Part shown: piece by piece, positions 11,196-21,737 of the stretch | Position numbering within the stretch: the first letter of the stretch is position 1 | Layout: the number at the start of each line of letters is the position of its first letter | DNA from: Armigeres subalbatus | Lineage: Eukaryota; Arthropoda; Insecta; Diptera; Culicidae | Direction of reading: 5' to 3' | NCBI RefSeq assembly: GCF_024139115.2 | Contig: NW_026942533.1 | Span: 1 to 64,000, forward strand | Length of the DNA stretch: 64,000 nucleotides | Made by a program: the position numbers and the translations under genes | Notes under the pieces: generated by a model | Seen by the model: the letters and a program-made list of their open reading frames with translations, nothing else | Database searches by the model: none | Told to the model about the DNA's origin: nothing

Positions 11196-11480
11196 AAGGG
11201 AGAATGGACAAACATATGAATTAGCTCAATGTAGAACTTTATTATTACCCATATAGTAAACATTGAGCTCAGTTTTCAAATAGCTAAAATCGATACTTGT
11301 TTATTAGTGTTATTAAATGTGTATTCATGCCAACATACTAGAGGAGATCCGAAAATGTTGGATTTGTAAAAAATATCCCGTGAAGTTGCATTCGTTTTGT
11401 CCAACGTAAATTGGCATTTGTCAACAAAAACATGCCCGTAGATTGTAATTTAACTAACTATTGCTCATGTAGGGGTGATC

Positions 11481-12381
11481 GGGGCAATATGGGCCCGAAA
11501 AGCGCCGAAAAGCTCAACAAATCATCATTCAAATGTAGTTGACTTATACTAGGGTGTGTTACCTTTCATATTACGGTGATGAATGGTGATAAATGCGTTT
11601 GGAAATTGTTGGAATGAACTTTTGAAAATGTATTGATTTCAATGTGTGTTCCCAACTATACGGGGCAATATGAGACATCCATCCAAAATGTTTTTTGAGA
11701 GGAAAAAATGTGTTAATATGGAAGAATATGATATTCCTACAACAGTTTAGATTATTCCATACCAAATAAAATAAAAAAACCGCAAAACAGCAGACCGAAC
11801 CGATTTGCCCCACTCTTCACTGTTTGAACAGCCATATTTCAACTGATCAATGGTCATTTTTTCTGTTTCGACCGCAGTAAATGCGATGTTGTAATTTTTC
11901 CGTAATGAATCTTATATAGATGATAATATTCTTGTATTTGCAAACTGAAATTTGAACTTGTTCGCATATTAAGGTATGATATCTTGCTCTGTGCAGGTAT
12001 GCCCCAATGGCATTGCCCATATTGCCCCATAGAAACTGCTTTTAAAAAAAAAAAGTTTTATGATAAATTAAGATTTGTATCAGTACAAACATGTGTGCAT
12101 AATATTCAATTATAATGTATCTTTTGATTGTGATGTATTTTTGACCTGTATTTTAATCAGTTTTGTGTCAAAACCTTATTTATAAACTTCAAATCTTATA
12201 ATAATTTTGCATATGCTGTGAAAATTTACATTTTCAAGAGTATTTTCATGTTCGAATTGAATTTTAATCCGGTTTTCACGTTGAGGCTTATGTGGAGCAT
12301 TCTCCTAAATATCATATTAACTTCTACATGTTGACAAGTTTTAGTCAATAAGCTCAAAATGAGAGTGGCTCATATTGCCCC
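11481..12381. mobile_element. Possible ~900-bp non-autonomous element with GGGGCAATATG ends
   Basis: GGGGCAATATGGGCC at 11481-11495 has an inverted partner at 12366-12381 (sense GGGGCAATATGAGCC). Related GCCC-rich words occur inside, for example near 11650-11680, 11808 and 12000-12030. No ORF of interest. Boundaries rest on 15 bp of similarity, so confidence is moderate to low. Confidence 0.4.
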
Positions 12382-12439
12382 TATGTGCGTTACCCAACAA
12401 CTAGACACGTAATCCGGCGTCTGATGACGATGATTGCAT

Positions 12440-12521
12440 ATACTGCCGTGAATCGCATATTTGTCCCATATGAATAGGAAACCCAGCAAAGATGGGACAG
12501 TTATGCGATTCACGGCAGTAT
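12440..12521. mobile_element. 82-bp palindromic MITE, TACTGCCGT family (copy 1)
   Basis: ATACTGCCGTGAATCGCATA at the left and its reverse complement at the right, with TTTGTCCCAT and ATGGGACA inside the arms, make a near-complete palindrome of about 30 bp arms around a short loop. It is related to the copy at 13737-13821. Confidence 0.7.
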
Positions 12522-12784
12522 AGTTTTCGAAAAATAAATGTTTTGTAGACACTTTGTGTTAAGTCCACACGTTGCATATGTTCAATACTGTATGTATACA
12601 TTAGTTTTCATTCCAAGACATTTCGGATATCAAAGAATAATTTTTGATTTGAACAAATAACAAAATGTATTGTGTCGCATCCATCATGAAAAATAATTCT
12701 TGTTCGACATTCAAAAAATCGCATCACTATGCATAATAATCTTTCAGCTTTATGTAGCAATAGAAGCATCCCTCCAAATGGCAC

Positions 12785-13642
12785 TCAAACGCTATCCAAT
12801 GTGAGCGGTATCAACAGGCACTCGGTAAGCATCTTACTATTCGATAAGGCAGGTAAATTGTCCACGTGTTTATACCGTATGTATAGCTTGTACATAGTGA
12901 TTTTCCAGTTATTGTTTTCGGAGGGATCTCTCCGTAATCCAATCATGCTTTCAAACTCTCCCAGTGTCGTCAATCGATTGTCAGGTCCCTCCGGTCGTTG
13001 TGAACCACCTACCGTCAACACCAGCACTCCGTTCTCGATATTCGACCCTGGCAACCATCGAACATAATGTTGGGAACTAATTGAAAACTGTACTGGAACT
13101 TGAGGCTCAAAATCAGATTCATAATATCCCTGTGCCCTCGGACTTCCTCGACTCCTTGCTGACTTTCCTTATTTCGAGCATCACTGAACACATGGCATCG
13201 GACCAGAAAGCGCTCTCATCCAACGAGTTACGATTCCATTTGAGATAAAACCATGTCGTGTAGTCTAGTGCCAACAGATTGACGGGGTATTGCTCCTGTC
13301 CCGGATCGGTTGTGTCATATCCTGGGCCATTTGTTTGATTTCCCATAGGTCCACCAGTTGCTACGAGATTTTGCATGGTGCTATTGGAAGAGCTAGATTC
13401 TGCTGACGTAGACGGAAGGACAATCGTCTGGGGGTCGGAACTCGGTGTGCTCCCAGCTGGCGCTCCATATTTGACTCGCCAAAAGTTGATGCACTGCTTT
13501 ATCAAGCCTGCTTTTGTACTCTCCGGTGGGAGTTGTATGTTGTAGCTCTGCAGATATCTGTAGATGAATTCGGGTTTCACGATGTTCTTCGAGAGCAGTG
13601 AAGTGGCATCACGGCAGTTGTCGAGCATGACATTCAGTGATT
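12785..13642 (-). CDS. C3orf38-like protein, exon 2 (frameshifted)
   Basis: The exon opens after a good acceptor (polypyrimidine then CTCTCAG, AG at 13643-13644) and runs to a stop at 12785. It encodes EFIYRYLQSYNIQLPPESTK and LIKQCINFWRVKYG, then a low-complexity Ser/Gly linker, then TTWFYLKWN and ESAFWSDAMCS. In a second frame it gives RDIMNLILSLKFQYSFQLVP and in a third NGVLVLTVGG, RLTTLGEFESMIGLRRDP and NWKITMYKLYIRY. Together these match, in order, the length of human C3orf38 (a metazoan protein with an NTF2-like C-terminal domain and poorly known function). Two frame changes, near 13150-13190 and near 13045-13060, interrupt an otherwise conserved order. They may be assembly indels or real lesions. 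The 82-bp MITE lies downstream of the stop. Confidence 0.78.
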
Positions 13643-13736
13643 CTGAGAGTCGAAATAAAGAAAATCACATTAGTTAAATGAAATTGTGCGTGTGCTCGTA
13701 TTACTAGAAAGAAAACTCCTAAATATGCAGAGGCCT

Positions 13737-13821
13737 GTACTGCCGTAATACGCATAACTGTCCCATGGATATAGGGAATCCTAGCAAACATGGGACAAAT
13801 ATGCGTATGACGGCAGTGTAC
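13737..13821. mobile_element. 85-bp palindromic MITE, TACTGCCGT family (copy 2)
   Basis: GTACTGCCGTAATACGCATA at the left, TGCGTATGACGGCAGTGTAC at the right, with CTGTCCCATG/CATGGGACA inside the arms. It sits in the intron of the C3orf38-like gene. Arms and core words match copy 1 at 12440. Confidence 0.7.
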
Positions 13822-16028
13822 AAGTGCCGTATTTTAGAAAACTGTAAATCATGAGGTGCAGTCAGATTTTACTCGTTGGGCTACGAAACCTTGTGGAATA
13901 CGAGATGAAGCGGCCCAGGGCTGATAATCTCATAAATAAAGATAATTCAGTTCAACCTTGTGGAATCCGCAAAGTTCAATCGTAATCCTGAGTAACTTTT
14001 AAACACTGATACATAAAAAACTAATTCTGAGTCAAAGTCAAAGAGTCAGTCAGAGTCAAAGAATACCATTCAAAACTGAAGAGTAAAACTATTCAGTCAC
14101 TGCTTCTGTAGATTACAGTGAAACTGCCTTGAGATAATCGATGATGTTCCATGACTCGATATCGACGCAAAGAAGTAAATTATGATATATGCATTAAACA
14201 AAAATTTCTTAGTAACTGTGACGACCCCTTCGAACAGCATCTCGAGAGTTTTCAGTTCAATTTGATATTTTCATTATGTAGTCAATGGTGAGATTTCTCA
14301 GGAATTACAAAAATTAGAGGAAGCCTAGATTTGTTTATTTGTGTGTGCTCGCAACGTCATTGGTTGTTCGTTTGTTGGTTGTTTGAATTATGACTTAAAC
14401 AACCTATGAGACCAAGTATGAGACATCAATGAAAAACAAATCAGGGCGTTGCTTTTGAAAAGCTCGCAAAATGTTTTATCAATACAAGGTTTTTTTTGAC
14501 GTTTTTTAAGTTAAAAATTAAGTTAAACACAACGATCACCGCAAGTTGTTTGAACTTAGCTTTATTGCTGTTATCATAACTGGTTTCTCGTGGGCCAAGA
14601 TAAGAGAGTAAAGTTATCGGCGAAACTGTAGATGGGGCGGTTAAAGTTTCATAGCATCAGTTTTGCTCCCCATGTACATGGTGTGGTGTCCTATAATCAT
14701 ATCCAACCCGTTTATTATTGAGTTGTTAGTGACGTCATTATAGTTATTAACCAGCTAATAGAGTAAAAATAAACAAAAACCTGTTTGTCCAAAATATAGT
14801 CAATCAGCTTTTTATTGTTGAAGTGGTTCCAAAACGCTTACCACGGGCCCACCTTATGTACAAGTCAGACATCACTTTCAAATGATTTGAGGAGCAGGCC
14901 AATTTTGGTATTAGTCTAAATCAATGAAATCCTGATTAAAATTAAAAATTAGTAAAAAGTACGAATTTTAGTTATGAAAATTGAACGTTCACTAAAAGCA
15001 ATTCGATATCTGAGAAAAATAGTTCTGCTCAGCGAACAGAGTTATTCGTAATTATTGTATTGTTCCATTTACTCATAGACTTTTGTTTAATTTACAACTC
15101 TTCGACTTCATCCCAATAGATCAATTAAAATCATAATGGTGTGCTATTTTTGAAGCAAGTTTCATAATTTTTACACATCTGTTGCAAGTGACATTTTTCT
15201 CCCTAGGCTCCGTGTTATGTTATTCTGCAAAATGATATATGTAATGGTCAAAACATATTGTACATGACACCTGTTTTAGGACTTACTTGAGAAACTCTGT
15301 GCTTGAAATGTTGCAAATGATACAGCCGTAAAACATAAACAAGATGGAATGGATAAATGAAGATTTCTTAGGGTGGTCCTAATATGATACTTATGCATTG
15401 AATTAACAAAACTGAATTAATTTAATTATATTTGGGAAATTGTTTATAGGAAAATCAGTTTTCAAAACTCATTTTTGCAGATACACAGAAACAATTTAGG
15501 GATGTGTAACGACACCGCTTTAAACACCAATGGTAGTCATATTCTTTTGTCAAAACCGTTATCGTTTCATCGTAATCTTGTGTTGACTGCGATATATAAT
15601 AACTCAACAAAAATACAATTTAAGCTCTATCTGATAAAGAGGGCAGCCGGCGAAGTACTCTCTCTCTCTCTCTCTTGAAATTAAACACTCTCATAGAAAA
15701 AATATCTGGTAGGCGCAGTAGACCTTTCTCCTATATAATATTTAAAGTTTTGATATAATTCGGATTGATATAACGAATCGTTGTTTTTTTATTCAGCAAT
15801 AAAGAAACCATCGAGTAAGAGAAGATATCGAGGTCCGGGTGGGATCGAGTGGGAAATTTGTTCTAATTTGAGTGTAAGAGTAGAATAAATATGAACGGGC
15901 AAGGAATTAAGTTTACTCCTTGATTGGACAATTTGCGTATCTATCTAGAACCGAAGTTAGGAAAAAAATCGAAATATATTACGAACTGACAAAATAGCCG
16001 TATTGTATTTATTTAGTTATATGACATT
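13822..16028. other. Intronic sequence of the C3orf38-like gene
   Basis: AT-rich DNA with no coding signal. The only simple repeat seen is a (CT)n run at about 15659-15676. Confidence 0.5.
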
Positions 16029-16171
16029 GTGGCAAATATACGTACGAACACGCTTTCGAACGAAAGTTGATGCGCATTCTCATTTACGCCATCAAATTCA
16101 AATAAGGAAATGATTCAAACGAATTGCAATCGATCGAAAGTTTAGTTCGTCCGCAAACATGAATAAGAGTG
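16029..16171. mobile_element. TTTACGTACGAACG palindromic MITE (copy 1)
   Basis: The left end contains ACGTACGAACACGCTTTCGA and the right end GTTCGTCCGCAAACATGAATA, inverted relatives of one another. The middle has the word CTCATTTACGCCATCAAA shared with copies 2 and 3. It is in the intron of the C3orf38-like gene and directly abuts copy 2. Confidence 0.55.
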
Positions 16172-16176
16172 CTTGA

Positions 16177-16312
16177 CCCATGTTCTTGTTTACGTTCGAA
16201 CAAAAGTTGATAATAGCATTCTCGTTTACGCCAACAAAATTTAATGGAGAAACGGTTTGAAAGAATCGTATTCGTTCGAATGTGTCGTTCATCCGTAAAC
16301 AAGAAAACGGGT
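16177..16312. mobile_element. TTTACGTACGAACG palindromic MITE (copy 2)
   Basis: Starts ACCCATGTTCTTGTTTACGT and ends with the inverse CGTAAACAAGAAAACGGGT. The shared word TCTCGTTTACGCCA is inside. It is arranged tandemly with copy 1 with only about 5 bp between them. Confidence 0.65.
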
Positions 16313-16862
16313 GGCTTTATGATTTTTTTTTAGTGATTTTGCCATTAAAAAGTGTGCATTTTTATTAGTGTAGATTCTACTAAAAAGCTCGTAATTGAAA
16401 TTCATCACCTTCAAATTATGTTTTCAAGGTCGAGTAGTAAACATGTCGTTTCTACTATCCACCTTTTTGTGAGGCACCCTAGTGAGTGCTCTTCAGCATA
16501 ATAAATCACTCTTACCGCTAAAATGTCCGATCAACGACAATCAATGAGGAATAAATCATAAATTGCTCGTAACGATTGATTAAAGCTCAAGCACGCCCAG
16601 TTGTTATAAGACCTCTGTTCATAATCAATCAACATGGATATGATCTCGAATATTGGTGTATTTGTCAAATTTGCAGCTCCATCAGCTGATAAGAAATTAA
16701 AATTAGTACCAATAAAATAGATAGCAACAGATAAGTCAACTCTTGGCACGGCACGGGGTAATTTCCTGTCTTAAGAATCTCAAGCTGCTGTCTATATAAG
16801 AATCCAGAAACACTGTCGATCACTTTCCACAATAATTATTATTGAAGATAATTCCTACTCAC

Positions 16863-16998
16863 TCTCAAGCGTAATCTCCTTGATAGTATTTTTAGAGATG
16901 ATATTCCCTATGGTTAGTGTGACTTTCCGCACCTCGGGATCGGTTTGGGTGAAAAAATCCGCAATTCCATTGCGCTCGTGATCGGACGATATCACCAT
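16863..16998 (-). CDS. C3orf38-like protein, exon 1
   Basis: ATG at 16998-16996 in good context (CAAGATGG) begins MVISSDHERNGIADFFTQTD and continues to KNTIKEITLE, 45 codons plus one base. A consensus donor (GTGAGT, minus strand, 16862-16857) follows. The one leftover base joins exactly in phase with exon 2 at 13642, giving KSLNVMLDNCRDATSLLSK next. Content and spacing match the N-terminal helical part of the C3orf38 family. The frame is open upstream to 17049, but the internal ATG fits the family start better. The intron of about 3.2 kb contains three small palindromic elements. Confidence 0.75.
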
Positions 16999-17225
16999 CT
17001 TGATGGAGTACAACGCATTAAGTACTTTTACAGCTATAATTTCTAACAAACAGAATTATTTTACTGGAGAACTGATTTTAAGTACAAAAATATTCACAAT
17101 CTTGGAATAAAATAAGAGAATCAAATCTGTTCACGCAAGAAGTTTCCATGTTTTGTTATGATAGATGGCCACTTCCGGTTGACGTTTCTATACGATTATG
17201 TCAATTTTGCACGCAAATTTCGTTT

Positions 17226-17480
17226 TCCTTATTTCTCTTTCTTAGTTTGTGCTAGCAACACTGCTCCTTGGTAACCGTACACGGAAGAAGAAAAGTACCC
17301 AGCGTTGAGTTTTTTAAACTTACATTTAAGTTATTTTGACGTAGGACTACGTCTGTCTTTTCTATATTGGGGTACACTTTACGATTGCGAAAATCAGGGA
17401 CCGTCACGAAAGCATGATAGACTTTGAACTTCAATATCTCAGCCGTTTCTCGATGGATTTTCAATTTGTTTGAACCATTC
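17226..17480. repeat. Repeat related to the GACGTAGGACTACGTCT family
   Basis: TTGACGTAGGACTACGTCTG at 17336-17355 followed by a TATATTGGGGTACACTTT stretch resembles, in inverted orientation, the ends of the two copies at 28.7 and 29.9 kb (GAGACGTAAGTCCTACGTCAA). It lies just upstream of the C3orf38-like start. The small minus-strand ORF here is probably repeat-derived. Confidence 0.3.
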
Positions 17481-17990
17481 GATTAAGGATGAACCAACGC
17501 TTCTTTGTATTTATATGAAAATACTGGTTTTCAACTATTTATTATCGAAAATTGATAAAAATTTAAGAAATAGGTAAACCAACCAATCACGTACATGCAT
17601 CACTAGCACAGACATCAACAATCAATCACTTGCGGGTTTGGATCTAATCATCAGTTTGAACCAGACATCATGCACGCGTACAAAAAAGGATGAGATTGAG
17701 CAACGGCTGCTACGCGCACATATAATTTAGGGCACGCGAGTCTCACGAAGCTTGTGTACCTCACATTAACATTCGTGAGTCGCATTGAGACATATCAATG
17801 CGATCAGCTCATGCGCTGTTTGCCATGGCAAACCTTTGCAAACAGACCATTCAACCATTGACCAATACATAGACGGAGTGGTGGCCAGTTTTCCGGGCAC
17901 CACTATATACCCCTGGGGAGTGAAGCATTACAATTAGAACAACCACTCGACTGTTGAGAAGCCCCTCAGTTCGAACCACGTCAGTTTGAC

Positions 17991-18520
17991 AATTCTCGCT
18001 TAACTTTTCAAAAGGACCTAAGTAACATTTTTTCCATGAATTAATTTGAATAGACGAATCCAAGTAAAAATAAGAAGAAGACGCACGACGGTCCTACAGC
18101 ACAGCATAGGGAGATCATTTTCAAATGCTTATAATAAATTCTAGATAAAATGTAATTAAAATCTGATTTATGTACGGTACGGAAAAAGTTCTGAATTACA
18201 TATCTGGAAGCTTATCTTAATTTTTGAATATTTTCCAAAAATGTATCTATCATACAATTCGGAACTTTTTCCGTATCATACATCAATCAGATTTTAATTA
18301 CATTTTGTCTAGAATTTATTATAAGCATTTTAAAATGATCTCTCTATGCTGTGCTGTAGGATCTGTCAAAGTTAACACCGTCGTGTGTCTTCTTCTTATT
18401 TTTACTTGGATTCGTCTATACCGCAATCAACAGAACAACATGAAAGCTATTGATTGCAGTATTCAAATTAATTCATGGAAAAATGTTACTTAGGTCCTTT
18501 TGAAAAGTAAAGCGAGAATT
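17991..18520. mobile_element. 530-bp palindromic foldback element
   Basis: The left arm (AATTCTCGCTTAACTTTTCA, AAAGGACCTAAGTAACATTT, ACGAATCCAAGTAAAAATAA, ACGGAAAAAGTTC) is repeated as its reverse complement on the right, ending at AAGTAAAGCGAGAATT. The turn is near 18215. The right arm carries two extra segments (about 18360-18377 and 18420-18465) absent from the left. No coding capacity is seen. Confidence 0.65.
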
Positions 18521-19551
18521 ACACATTTTTGTTTACCTCTGGTGCTTCTGATAAAATTTTGACTCAGCTCGGTTCAGTCAGTTCGGTTGGCAATCGAAAT
18601 TATCAAATCCGGAGTTAATTTCGCGTTTCGCGTTTGCTTCAAGCATTGTAATTATTGCTTTAAAGTGTAATTCGTGTTCGTGGAAACAAAAATCGGTCTG
18701 TGCGAGTTGTAAAAGGGAGCCACAGCTACAGTAGTTTAACATAGAAAGCGATGCAAACCACGGAACAGCAGAGAAGAAACTAATAGAGGTGACCAACATC
18801 ATTCACAAAGAAGTTCCTTTGCTCCGACATGTTTGAACAGATGAAGAAGCGACAGATGGCCATCCTGTGCCAATCCGGCGCCCAGCTTTGCAGCTCTTGA
18901 TTATGAAAATTTCAGAAAAACTCTGATCCCTAGAGATGCTGCCCGTGTGAGGAAAAGGCAATATTTCAAATGAAGTTCCGAATGAAGTGATTCTTCAAGC
19001 TGCATACGCCGGCAGCTTCGTCCTTGGTCTGCTACAAAAATGCATTCCGTCTGCAAACTCGTTTGGAATTATTTGTCTCACAACTAGGAAACCCAGGTAT
19101 GTAGTAGTTAATAATCTTTGGTTTTTATTGCTGTTTATTTATTCCAACTGAACTACATTTTCAGAAGTTGAAAGCATGTCACCATGGCACCCTGGAGAAT
19201 AAGGTCGCAAATTGTCGACCGCAACTACACTCAAAAACTAAACACCATAGGCGCACTCAACACAATTTGTAAGATGAGAATTATCCACTACGCAAGGATG
19301 GTGCCAGTGGTATGAAGTTTGTTGATACACCCCTCACATCTGCGGATTGTAAGTTGGAGACACCGGTTGAAAATCGGAACTATTTTATCATTCATCTAAT
19401 TCAGCAGCTAGGTGGTCAAGTATGAATTGCATCTTAAGAATTGTATCAAAGTTGAATGGAGGGCATACACGTTTCCCGTGGCAGAACACCATTAGCCAAT
19501 TAGCTTGTGCTCAGCCTCATGCTAGACTATAAACGAAGCTTGTATGTTCTC
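18521..19551. other. Unrecognised region with weak coding-like fragments
   Basis: Short stretches read as protein on the plus strand in changing frames, for example DYENFRKTLIPRDAARVRKR (about 18898-18957), and a TTTCAG acceptor-like site occurs near 19160. No family was recognised and stops are frequent. It may be a dead gene or retrocopy, or simply old repeats. Confidence 0.2.
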
Positions 19552-19556
19552 AAGCC

Positions 19557-19817
19557 TGTAGAGTGTAACAAACAACTCAGTGTTCCTTGATTACAACCCT
19601 GACTCAAACGTTAGAAATGAAATGAGAGAGTGAGCAACTAGACAGAGAGAGCATCAGGGAAATGAACCGAAACCAAGGTAAGAAGGCAGTTGGCTCGGCA
19701 GTTGGAAACAAGTAGTTGAGACGAACGGGTGCAAATAGTGTTCCTCCAAGATTGAATAGCTCATAAGCCAAATCCCGAATATTCCTGGAAATAATATCCC
19801 GGCCATTGGATTCTACA
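19557..19817 (+). repeat. 5' LTR
   Basis: 261 bp, TGTAGAGTGTAAC...GGATTCTACA, identical to the 3' LTR except for one base in the segment TCCAAGAT(T/C)GAATAG. The near identity points to a recent insertion. Confidence 0.9.
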
Positions 19818-19819
19818 AT

Positions 19820-19836
19820 TGGCGCAGCGCGGTACG
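19820..19836 (+). other. Candidate primer binding site
   Basis: TGGCGCAGCG begins two bases after the 5' LTR, the position and TGG start expected of a tRNA primer site. The exact tRNA was not determined. Confidence 0.5.
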
Positions 19837-19955
19837 ATCGAAACATTGGATAAGGTAAGGAATATGTTTGTCTTGTGGTTGAGCTTACGAATAATCGTAT
19901 AGACATGGAATATTTTTTCAAAAAACGAAGCCTGTCGCAAACACAAAAGCCACAA

Positions 19956-21340
19956 AAGCCACGACCGCCTAGTGTCAGCAAGAGCACCAGCTTCTCATGC
20001 TGCGTTTCGACGTTGCGCATTTCCACCAGTAGCTCGAATGACCGGTGCCATTCTTCCCACTCACGTCTGAGGTCTAGTCCATTCACTGCATCGTTGAATG
20101 GCTCCAATAGCCAACTTGTTTTGTAATCAGCGTTCATCTGTAAGTAATATGAGATATTTTCCTCTTGAATAAAATCTTCAATCTGATTCCAACAGAAACT
20201 GGTTCTAACATTTCGATCACAAATACAAATACATAAATTTTGATAATACTCTTGCACTCTTCAGCCTATCGCTGGTCTAGTGTGAGCGCTCATGTGCTTC
20301 GGTTACAACCGGACCCACACTTTTTTTTGCCTTTTGTTTTGTGCTTCGGTTGCCGGTCTCACACAGTATTCTTTGCACTCTTCAGTCTATTGCTGGTCTA
20401 GTGGGAGCGCTCATGTGCTTCAGGTAGAACCGGACTCCTCACCTCTCTTTTTTTGCTTCGGTATATACCGGTCTCACATTTGAATTATTCGTCGTACTCT
20501 TTTCGTTATACCTTCAGCGGATGGCTAGCTTAGTGCTACGGTTATTACCGGGCTCACTGTCAGCCACAAAAGCAAACACAAAAAAAAAAAAAAAATGGCT
20601 GACAGTGAGCCCGGTAATAACCGTAGCACTAAGCTAGCCATCCGCTGAAGGTATAACGAAAAGAGTACGACGAATAATTCAAATGTGAGACCGGTATATA
20701 CCGAAGCAAAAAAAAAGAGAGGTGAGTGAGTCCGGTTCTAACCGAAGCACATGAGCGCTCCCACTAGACCAGCAATAGACTGAAGAGTGCAAAGAATACT
20801 GTGTGAGACCGGCAAATCCGAAGCACAAAACAAAAAGGAAAAAAAAAAGTGTGGGTCCGGTTCTAACCGAAGCACATGAGCGCTCCCACTAGACCAGCAA
20901 TAGACTGAAGAGTGCAAAGAATACTGTGTGAGACCGGCAAATCTGAAGCACAAAACAAAAAGGCAAAAAAAAAAAGTGTGGGTCCGGTTGTAACCGAAGC
21001 ACATGAGCGCTCACACTAGACCAGCGATAGGCTGAAGAGTGCAAGAGTATTATCAAAATTTATGTATTTGTATTTGTGATCGAAATATTAGAACCAGTTT
21101 CTGTTGGAATCAGATTGAAGATTTTATTCAAGAGGAAATTATCTCATATTACTTACAGATGAACGCTGATTACAAAACAAGTTGGCCATTGGAGCCATTC
21201 AACGATGCAGTGAATGGACTAGACCTCAGACGTGAGTGGGAAGAATGGCACCGGTCATTCGAGCTACTGGTGGAAATGCGCAACGTCGAAACGCAGCATG
21301 AGAAGCTGGTGCTCTTGCTGACACTAGGCGGTCGTGGCTT
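19956..21340. repeat. Large inverted duplication inside the LTR element
   Basis: The left arm (19956-20550) is the reverse complement of the right arm (20612-21340), with a turn at 20567-20595 made of an A-rich loop flanked by CTGTCAGCCA/TGGCTGACAG. The arms hold the leader, its tandem units and the first ~100 codons of gag. The left arm therefore encodes the gag start on the minus strand (MQEYYQNLCICICDRN, ATG complement at 20257). The arms differ in tandem-unit number and at scattered bases. Transcripts across it could form a hairpin of roughly 600 bp. Confidence 0.88.
20732..21025. repeat. ~130-bp tandem units in the leader
   Basis: Units containing CCGGTTCTAACCGAAGCACA, TGAGCGCTCCCACTAGACCA and TGAAGAGTGCAAAGAATACT recur about every 130 bp with A-rich spacers. 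The right arm of the inverted duplication has about three units and the left arm about two. Confidence 0.75.
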
Positions 21341-21737
21341 GCAACGAATTTATTATAATCTCGACCCAGTTAGTGATGAAATTCAACCAACGCCGGTTCC
21401 AATACCATTCATGCCGGAAGAGGATCCAGAATATGATAAAGCGATAAAACGCCTTCAGAAGTTTTTCATCGGAAAGAAGAATGATCGCATCGAGCTGGAA
21501 TTGTTCCGTTCAATGAGGCAATCAAGCGACGAATCATTTAACAATTTTATTCTGAGATTGAGAACACAAGCCACGCGATGTGAATTCAAGGACCGTACTG
21601 AAATGGAAATCCTACATCAAATCACGATGGGCGCTAAGGACGAGAGAGTACGCGATAAAGGATTGGAGAATGTGATCAACTTGGACGAACTGGTAAAGTA
21701 TGCAGTTAACCGCGAAATACTTATGAAGCAGAAATGA
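21039..21737 (+). CDS. Gag-like protein of the LTR element
   Basis: The 232-residue frame is open and ends with TGA at 21735-21737. It shows the usual retrotransposon gag core: EWEEWHRSFELLVEMRNVET near residue 67, EKLVLLLTLGGRGLQRIYYN, DYDKAIKRLQKFF-like spacing, and FRSMRQSSDESFNNFILRLR with RTQATRCEF. This order is typical of Ty3/Gypsy capsid proteins of the Mag-like kind. No zinc knuckle follows; the reading frame stops where the nucleocapsid would begin. The first ~100 codons are also present in inverted form in the left arm (20257 leftwards). Confidence 0.8.
   Translation: MQEYYQNLCICICDRNIRTSFCWNQIEDFIQEEIISYYLQMNADYKTSWPLEPFNDAVNGLDLRREWEEWHRSFELLVEMRNVETQHEKLVLLLTLGGRGLQRIYYNLDPVSDEIQPTPVPIPFMPEEDPEYDKAIKRLQKFFIGKKNDRIELELFRSMRQSSDESFNNFILRLRTQATRCEFKDRTEMEILHQITMGAKDERVRDKGLENVINLDELVKYAVNREILMKQK

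Noticed and set aside
12729..13067. Plus-strand ORF of 112 codons
   Set aside because: Antisense to the C3orf38-like exon, which carries the recognisable protein blocks.
19604..20257. An independent minus-strand gene of 217 codons
   Set aside because: It is the inverted copy of the gag start running on into the LTR; it exists only because of the inverted duplication.
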